Part shown: in pieces, positions 56,561-64,000 of the stretch | How the letters are laid out: every line of letters starts with the position of its first letter | Numbering within the stretch: position 1 is the stretch's first letter | Origin: Steinernema hermaphroditum | Lineage: Eukaryota; Nematoda; Chromadorea; Rhabditida; Steinernematidae | Assembly (NCBI GenBank): GCA_030435675.1 | Contig: CM059621.1 | Location: 5,022,001-5,086,000 of the forward strand | Reading direction: 5' to 3' | DNA length: 64,000 nucleotides | Position numbers and translations under genes: made by a program | Notes under the pieces: generated by a model | Told to the model about the DNA's origin: nothing | Seen by the model: the letters and a program-made list of their open reading frames with translations, nothing else | The model's database searches: none

Positions 56561-57691
56561 ACCCGTCGGTTCTCCGTTTATATATAGGGGATTACTTTGA
56601 AGCAACGAGGAAACATCTTTTGAGAAATAATCGAAAGTCACCAAAGGTTTAGATTCTCAGCATCAAACACGATAGCAATAAGACTCCCATTTGAACCACT
56701 TTCCGACGGTGTTGAGCGGTCGAACGTGCTACGTGTGAAGAGCTGTCCGCAATCATATTATATTGATAACTTTCCAGCGTGCATGAGCGGTAACCATACG
56801 AGTTGATAGATAGATGATAAAACCCGAAATGAGGGGAACGTTTAGTAGAAAAGATGGAAACATTCAACAGTAATTGCGAGTTTCAAATTAATTTTCAGGT
56901 TTTCTTCTCGGGGAAATGTCACACGCAAGATCATTGCTCATTTTTCAAGTATGACTGCACTAAAAAGACGATCCAGTCCAGCCATTCCAACAAGTTCTGA
57001 ATCATTTTTGAATCGCAAAGAAACTCATATTGCTAATTTTGATTCACAACCCGACCTGTTCTTCTGAAGTGTGGCACTATGATCTAGGATATATGAGGAA
57101 CGTATTCGATTGCGGTCGATTCACTTTGCTAGAGCGAAAGCAAAACGCGCGTTGAGCTTCAGCAAAATGTTATTAGAAAAGGAGGTAGCATTGGCATACA
57201 GGCTTTAATGTAGTAGCAGTTCTTAGCAAGTAATTAAATCGGTACTATTATTGAAAAGGGACAGTTGTTATTTGCTATCAAGGTGGACATTTCTTAATCA
57301 CATGCTTAAAGCTATTATTGAGAAGGGACGTAAAGGTATGTGAATCGAATAAACAATAAACGTGGTATCACACCTGTCAGTCAACTCTGGTGGCCAGACG
57401 AGACCATCACATGCTCTGTCTGGGGGATGTCCGCTAGAAACTATCGAAGATAACGAATTGGCACTCGAAAACAATCGTTTGTGACTGACCGTTAAAATAA
57501 ACGTTCAAAGGGAAATTTCTCAGCTCAACTACTTAGCTGCGCAGACATGAACCATTGCTTTCTAAAGACGCGTTACAAAAAGGAAACGGTCCCATCGCCC
57601 CCTCCCATGATAGTCATTCTCACGAGGGGTAAGCCCATCAAAGCCCATTACAATTTGCCTAATCTCTGATAAGGGCCAACCTCAAGATTCC

Positions 57692-58015
57692 ATGGCGGAT
57701 CATCCGATCTTCTCCGGCCGACAGGACGAGCCAAAGTACATTGAACTGAGCAAACAATACGTCGCACATAACAGCTCGAAAATTGATCTTTTCACGTCCG
57801 AGCTTCCAGCTACTGCATGCGAGCGAGAGTCATGTCGCCACTCACGCGGCGTCGCTCGGCTTATCACGCCGAGCACGCCGGTCGGTATTTATATGTACAA
57901 AGCGATCGATCGATTTTTGATGGACGAGAAAAATATGCACGTGAGTATCGAGAAGAGGGGTGTTTCGAATGGAGAGCCAATTGAAATGGAGCGTTGTTGG
58001 GTTGGCCGACGGTAG
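57692..58015 (+). other. Open frame of unknown nature
   Basis: 107 codons from MADHPIFSGRQDEPKYIELS to a stop at 58015, including SRGVARLITPSTPVGIYMYK. The composition is protein-like and a GTGAGT donor at 57942 would end an exon after EKNMH, but no downstream exon was found and no family is recognised. It could be an isolated exon, a retrocopy or chance. Confidence 0.25.
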
Positions 58016-60520
58016 ACTAGAACAGGTGCTTGCGTATATGATAGGTCATTATAGGGATGACATCTATTATTTGGAATGGAACCCCAAGGTGAAGGACATT
58101 GGCTATAGCGTTAATTTCGGCCCAAGAAACTAGGTAACATGCCAAATGGACATTTCTCAACAAGCCTAGATTATTTAAGATAATTACCGCAACCTTTCCC
58201 ATAAAATAATATGCACTGTGACATTATTCGCGAATCTAATCGGCTATTGTACTTTCACCAAACGGCAATAAGCACTAAGTAAGAGAATGTAAGACGCTGA
58301 AAGGAGAACATCTTCTTTCACGACAACAACAACATCTCAGTCGTTACCATTTTTATTTAGTTCGGCAGATCAAACGTATAATTTCAGCAAAATAGTAATT
58401 ATAGGGCTGCTTTATCGAGAACCAAGAACGCCGTCGTGTGTGTATGGTGTGTAATTATGCAAAGATTTCGACCCTCCGTGTTCCGATGGGAAGATAACGG
58501 ATCACGTTCAGGACAGACTTCGGACAACAAAACAACTCTGATGGCAACGAATCGCTTACCCCTTTACTTCCCGAATCAACAGCATTGTACGACGTCTTAT
58601 AATCACAACAAACACATAACACATCGTTGTCAAAGCCGGTGCCAAAAAAAAGAAGGGACGATCATGAAGAGTGAATGAAAAGAGTCTGATACGCATCATT
58701 GTGAATCGGGAATCAATTTTGATAGGTCTTTGATAGGTCACAGAAATATACGAGAAATATGCGATAACATATTGGATATATATTAATCCAACACTGAAGA
58801 TTACCCAGAAGGCACAGTCATGCCAAAGTATGGAGGTGGGAGTTCAATAAAAGTGCATTAGTCATTCAGTTTCACTCGAAAGTTCGCAACATTTTGAAGA
58901 TTTACTTAACATAAAAAAGAAAACAAGGTAAAACCTCTGCCCTAAAGTTAACCTTTACTAATTATACCTTCAATTTCAAATGTACATCTCTCAGTTCTAG
59001 TTATCTTTAATAAGAGATTTTATCATCCAACTTCAAAAGGACTCCACAGACACCTAATCGAAAGATTCGAATGGCGAGCCATACGGGCTACATTGGCAAC
59101 GTGCATGAATTGAAAATAAAAAAGCTGTGAAATCATTCAAATGCCAGGAACGCAGAATTTTTTCTGGCACAACCTGAACTGGGTAGTCTTAAGTTGGCTT
59201 AATTAGTACTGCCGGCAAGCGATGTAAGACGTGTGAAAGTGTGTGTGAGTGAGATAGGGCAAAAGACGTTTCCTGGTACTCTTTTTTAGAAGCGGAAGAG
59301 TTTGCACAAATTCTGGAATCTCACGTTATCGAACTCATTAACACACAAACGTCTGCACAAGGAATTCAAACCACGAATTGTTCGCAAACGACCAAATCGA
59401 GAAACGAGCAAAACGACGGCGAGATTACTTATGAATAACTCGTGAAATCCGGAATTCGTGCGTCGTTTTCATGGCGTCCGACCGTCCGCTAAACAATCAT
59501 GTAATCGCCCAACGAGGAGTGAGTCGTGTTTTCGCGTCATAGTCTCTACTAGGCGCACTATTAGAGCGTGACAACTAGTGAATGCTTATGCAAGATTATC
59601 AAAAGTAGGGACGCCACTCCCAGCTCACGAAACCGCCGACTATAGGTATAAGACTTGGAATCCAAGCTGAACAGACAAATACAAAACATACCCAAAGCAA
59701 AATGAAATTCTTTAACGCTGAGCCACACAAAAGACCGGTTTTAATATGTTTAGCACAACATGTTTTTCGTTTACGTCAACTTTTTATCATCAGTGAAGAT
59801 TAACGAAAATAGATAAGAAAACGTTGAGGAAGTAAAGTGATGACGTGGTACATTCCTATAGTATTTGCCGGTAGGAATTTGAGAGATTGATCTTTCAATG
59901 CCTATTCAAAATCCTAACGCACTGTTCGTGACAATCGTCCAGAAATCTGAAACTCGAAGTGCGCAGTCTCGTAGAAGCTTCGGTTTACTGTAGTCTAGCT
60001 ACTACATCATGCAAGACTGAATGAGTGATTCGTTGCTGAATGTTCAACAATGGCCATATAACGAAATTCGGAACTCTTATTTATGTGCCTCCCTATGTGG
60101 GCCGACAGTGCAAAGCCGAAAACAGGCTGTTGACAATCGTCTGTTTCACCCATTTAAGCTCGCACATCAAGATTTTCCTTTGAAAACCGAGCTGTTGTTG
60201 ATCCATTGATTTTTACTGTATATACACTTTTTCCCTCATACATGAGAGCATTTTTTGCGTCTTTCTAGAACAAATTTCGATGGAGATTAACTCGTCGATG
60301 GGTCATAGACCATGTTTCTTGTTTACAGCGATTTCAGTCGTTTGGGTCTGCGCCAGGCCAATAGAAAATGTAGGGTTTGTGCCATTTTATATTGTTAATT
60401 AAATTACTATGTGGGCCTCCCTGCATCACAACAAAAACCGAACCCTCCTTCCAATGAACCGTGTTTTCCGCTTTTAACTTTCGCGTTCGGCTTACTAATC
60501 TACTAATAACTGTTATAGGG
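58016..60520. other. Gene-free interval
   Basis: AT-rich, only short frames; nothing supportable. Confidence 0.4.
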
Positions 60521-60670
60521 ATGGACGATGTGCAGACGTTCATCTGCCTTGTCGCCGGTCTTACAACAGTCTACATAATTGTGTCCGTCTGCTTGAGTGC
60601 GCTCCTGTATGATCTCAACAGAAAGGCTCGAAGCTATCGCAGCGTTAGTTTTGCCGGTATTCCAGTGTGA
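60521..60670 (+). CDS. Possible 49-residue single-pass membrane protein
   Basis: The frame starts MDDVQTF, continues with one hydrophobic segment (CLVAGLTTVYIIVSVCLSAL), then YDLNRKARSYRSVSF and ends AGIPV. An acceptor-like TGTTATAG lies 2 bp before the ATG, as for the other small membrane-protein genes. The layout (acidic short N-terminus, one TM, basic tail ending in Val) resembles the 65-68-residue family at 5.2-11.8 kb, but the sequence is not clearly homologous. At this length chance cannot be excluded. Confidence 0.4.
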   Translation: MDDVQTFICLVAGLTTVYIIVSVCLSALLYDLNRKARSYRSVSFAGIPV

Positions 60671-62352
60671 TCTATAGTGATAAAAATGTTATTTTGGTAA
60701 CGAATGTATCTAATAGTGTAATTCATTCTTGAACGCAAATCAAGTCGACAAGTAACAAGAATAAACTTGTCATACCAAATCACCATGCTAGAGTTATCTG
60801 GCGATCATGTGGCTCATTGTGCAAAAGTTGTTGTTTGTGGATCCCCATCTATGTTTCCGCGTTCATCCCCACATCAGCCCTCTGTTCACAGCCAAGACAC
60901 TCTTCTTCGCCAAGACACCCTCGGGCACGTTGAACGTTCTTCGCTCTATCTGAGTCACACTTGTCCCTGTCCAATCATAACGATATTGACAAGGACATTA
61001 AAAATTGGACCAAAATATTCCTTGATTCTAAAGCGCAATATTCTAAGGGAGAGCTGATGCCCCAAAAGCACAGTAACCTTGGACTAGCGATTCGAAAGGT
61101 GTGAACTATAAGTTACATATGCATGAGTATACAACAAACAGTATTCACTGAAATCATGCGCCACTTTCACTGTAACAAAGTGTATTATGGATCTAACAGG
61201 GAACTATCCGAGAGCCGTTCACCAATCCGGCTAAGATTGAATATATTAATAGGTGTTAGTTTGGTGTTTTTTTTCCGCAGTCTTTGCGCGAACATTTAAG
61301 CGCCCTTTTCGGTTGTAAGCATTGTACCACGCGCTCATCTTGAAGGCGGCCTATCGGCATGCCGTTGCCGAACATACCAGTAAGCACGAATGGTCCATGA
61401 TTTTTGGCTCCTTTGGTAATAAAGCGTGGAATTCTCATCTAAAAATTATATGGGATGAGTTTATCTGACTGAAGACCGAGCTGCTCACGCATGTTTGATA
61501 TGAGAATTCTAGGGTAGTGGCCGCCACTCGCTGATCAATCTCGAAAGCTCGAATAATGACTAAGGGCCGCTCATATTTTGTGGGAATATTACGCTTCCAA
61601 GGACCTATTAGTGTAGCAATTTTTCAGCTCGTTCGATGAGTGGCACCTTGAGACAATTCCGTTCAGGATAAATCACTCGGTTTACGGACCATTGAGGTTA
61701 TGTGTGTTAAGCGGCACATTGTAAGAAGAGAGAGGACAAGAAAAAATGATGTTTACCAACAAGTTGTATAATCACCACCACTAATGTATCATACTTCCGA
61801 AAAATAGCGAGATCATAGCAAAGGAAACGCGCCTAGCATCACACGACCCGACAAAAATAAATATTTCCTGACTTCTTATTTACACTGAGCACGAGGATGA
61901 CGTTGTCGAAAATGCAAAACAACGCGGTCAACGTATGGCACAGCGCAGCCAGCGTTTTAAGGCTGCTCAGGAAGTGTTTACTTAGCAAATAGAGGCAGAT
62001 ATCAATAGGTATTTATAAATTCCGACAGTCAAGCATCAACAATTAGTGGCTACGAATCGTTGCAGTTTTGACGGATTCGTCTTCGGAATTATACGAATGA
62101 AATGCTTGAATTTTTATGCTTGGATTGGTAGTGCTCAATAGCAATAAAGAAGTCTGATTTGTGCGTCAAAAATACACATCATTTCTCCTTCTGATAGACA
62201 TCATTCGGCATTTGTTGTGTGGGTGTTGGACGACAGGACTTGATGGAAATGGGAGTTGATCCGCCACTACACGACGAGAACAAAAAACAGCGACTCGTCC
62301 TAATCCTTTTTCACCATCCTATCACAAACACGTCCCAGTTGCTTCCGTTTCA
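60671..62352. other. Intergenic region upstream of the methyltransferase gene
   Basis: No gene recognised. Short frames at 60767-61057 and elsewhere lack support. Confidence 0.4.
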
Positions 62353-63314
62353 ATGGGAATACCCATGCGTCCCGTCATGGTTCGGCGTGTTTTCTGTATC
62401 ACCTTTCTTGTACTACTTGCAATATCAACGATAACTGTGTTGATATACTCGAAGAAAGCTACCAGACTCTATAGCAATGTCCTAAACGGTAAAGTATCAA
62501 TATATATGTTCATACGCGCTTTTGTTTTCAGAGATTTTTTGTGATGAAAAAGAAGACGCAGTTCCCATTCAAATTCTTGAGATCTACCGAAAGCAAGTGG
62601 AAGGCCGCAAAATTCTTCTACAACTACATAACACAGCAACAACATACTTTGACAATTTATACAATGTGGCAGCGCCGGAAGTATTCTGTCCTGGACTTGT
62701 TAGGATTGGCGACCTCTCTGATGGTGGAAAGTGGATCTGCAGCCCGCATCTACTGCCGAATCCATGTGTTATCTACTCGCTTGGAATCAACAATGAGTTC
62801 AGCTTCGATGCTGAGATTTACGAAATGAGTAAATGTCAGATTCACGCTTTCGATAAGGTTCGCCTTTTCACCAGTAACTTCTTGTTATAAATGAGGATTT
62901 TAGGACGAAATGCGACCTGAAACCGTTCAGTTCTATCATCGCATAAATGCTACCCTTGACAAAGCCATGATTACTAAGGAAACAAACGTTTCTGCTGCTG
63001 CCTACTCATTTACTGACGTTGTTCAAATGTACAAGCCGAAGAGAATCGATGTGCTGAAGATCGACATAGAGGGTGGCGAGTACGACGTAGCCACCCAGAT
63101 CGCAACGACTCCCATCTGCCAGATTCTCATCGAACTTCACTGGAAGCCATATAGCATGGTCACACTTCTCAAGACCTTGTCAAGCCATAACTTCTACCTT
63201 TTCCACCATGAAATCAATGGCGGTACTCATAACGCAAGCGAGTTTTCTTTGATCCACGAATCCTGTCTTCGTGATTATGGCGTGACCGTGGTGTACGGAA
63301 AGTACTTCAGTTAG
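62353..63314 (+). CDS. Membrane-anchored FkbM/METTL24-like methyltransferase
   Basis: Three exons: 62353-62488, 62532-62857 and 62904-63314; introns 43 and 46 bp; in phase; 290 residues. Residues about 13-33 form a signal anchor (VFCITFLVLLAISTITVLIY), so the catalytic part should lie in the Golgi lumen or outside the cell. Then LVRIGDLSDGGKWIC (glycine motif around 106-112), CVIYSLGINNEFSFD, a turn ending HAFDK (154), and IDVLKIDIEGGEYDVA (around 202-216), the D-x-E-G-x-E-x-D motif of Methyltransf_21/FkbM proteins that bind S-adenosylmethionine. N-glycosylation sites occur (NAT, NVS, NAS). The methyl acceptor is unknown. An inner Met (MRPVMVRR, 62365) is an alternative start; no acceptor precedes the first ATG. 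Confidence 0.85.
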
Positions 63315-63386
63315 CAAATAAATTGTCGAATATGCTTAAGACCAATTCATTGTAACACTTTTTCTTGGGGCATATTTTCATGTGTA

Positions 63387-64000
63387 CAGGGTGTCAACTA
63401 AATACTGTCACGCGTTCGGAACTCTTGAATTTTTCGCGCTTTTCTGCACTTTCCTCTCCGGCATTTGTTTTATTCGTGTTCTGCATGCTTTTCTGATCTA
63501 GAACTGCTATTTGCTTTGTTATTTTATGCGCTGCTATTCAGAAGAATGGTCTCAGAAAAAAACCATTTTTCCATCGTCGCCTACCACAAGCGTGGAATGC
63601 CAATACCCAAGATTTCGAAGACGTTGAATCCTCATTTAATGCAAGTTCATCGCGTGATTAAACGTTACCAGGAGACTGCTGGAGTCAAGGACCGTCAGTG
63701 ACGTGGAAGGCCGCGCTCCGCCAGGACTCCCAGAACCAGAGAAAGCATCAGGAAGAAAAGTAACCAGAATCCAGCATGATACATGAGAAAGCTGGCTAGG
63801 GAACACCAATCAGCGCCTCATCGGTTACAAGACTGGTGGAACAAGATCTAGGGGTCCATCCCTACAAACTGGTGCGCGGACAGCTTTTGAGCGATCGAAT
63901 GAAGGTTGAAAAAAAGGAGAAAGCGAAGAAGATGAAGGCCCAGGGCCGCGGTGGCAGCCTCCAGAGCATTCTGTTCTCGCATTAGAAGATTTTCACCGTA
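63387..64000 (+). mobile_element. Mariner/MaT-like element, cut by window end
   Basis: After TA at 63385-63386 comes CAGGGTGTCAACTAAATACT. The transposase begins at 63546 (VSEKNHFSIVAYHKRGMP, then QVHRVIKRYQETAGVKDR) and hits TGA after GTCAG, where the copy at 41855 reads on (CAAAGAGAGGG). Downstream sequence matches the inverted interior of 22986-24229. The same TGA is present there. The right end lies beyond the window. Confidence 0.85.

Noticed and set aside
1..64000. CRISPR arrays, bacterial operons or prophage
   Set aside because: Spliced genes and nematode-specific families throughout; no direct-repeat/spacer arrays seen.

Overview
This is a nuclear genome window from a nematode, most likely a clade V (Rhabditina) worm. 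Evidence: spliced genes with very short introns (many 43-55 bp) bounded by GT and TTTTCAG-type acceptors; nematode chemoreceptor families (srh-like and srx-like 7TM receptors); four genes joining an acetyltransferase fold to what looks like the nematode DUF1248 domain; HMIT-type sugar/inositol transporters; acceptor-like AG sites directly before start codons, as expected for spliced-leader trans-splicing. Tc1/mariner relics, foldback elements and retrocopies fill much of the intergenic DNA. The species cannot be named from sequence alone. All gene models were spliced by eye, with reading phase checked across every junction.

Layout. 0-9 kb: a decayed TA-flanked element, a secreted Kunitz-like gene (3.7-4.1 kb), two small single-pass membrane-protein genes (5.2-5.4, 6.7-6.9 kb), a 1.27-kb mariner-like element and a GAGCC-rich minisatellite. 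9-18 kb: an srh-like receptor gene and its decayed tandem copy, a third small membrane-protein gene, GNAT/DUF1248 gene A, and a mariner-like element split by a later retrocopy. 18-31 kb: GNAT genes B and C, an unclassified chemoreceptor, a two-exon TIL-type inhibitor gene, and a dense transposon block (22.9-26.9 kb) with a 1.44-kb palindrome. 31-41 kb: GNAT gene D on the opposite strand, a frameshifted pseudogene, and two srx-like receptors in tandem. 41-53 kb: mariner and MITE relics, then two HMIT-type transporter genes in tandem. 53-62 kb: gene-poor DNA with LINE fragments and one very small membrane-protein gene. 62-64 kb: a membrane-anchored FkbM-type methyltransferase and a mariner element cut by the window end.

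The genes look like environment-facing, rapidly duplicating families (chemoreceptors, secreted inhibitors, sugar transport, acetyltransferase-like enzymes) rather than a linked pathway. The least explained items are a family of 65-68-residue membrane proteins sharing an acidic C-terminal tail that ends in Val-Met/Ile-Met-Val, and the four-copy GNAT-DUF1248 cluster with nearly fixed exon lengths.
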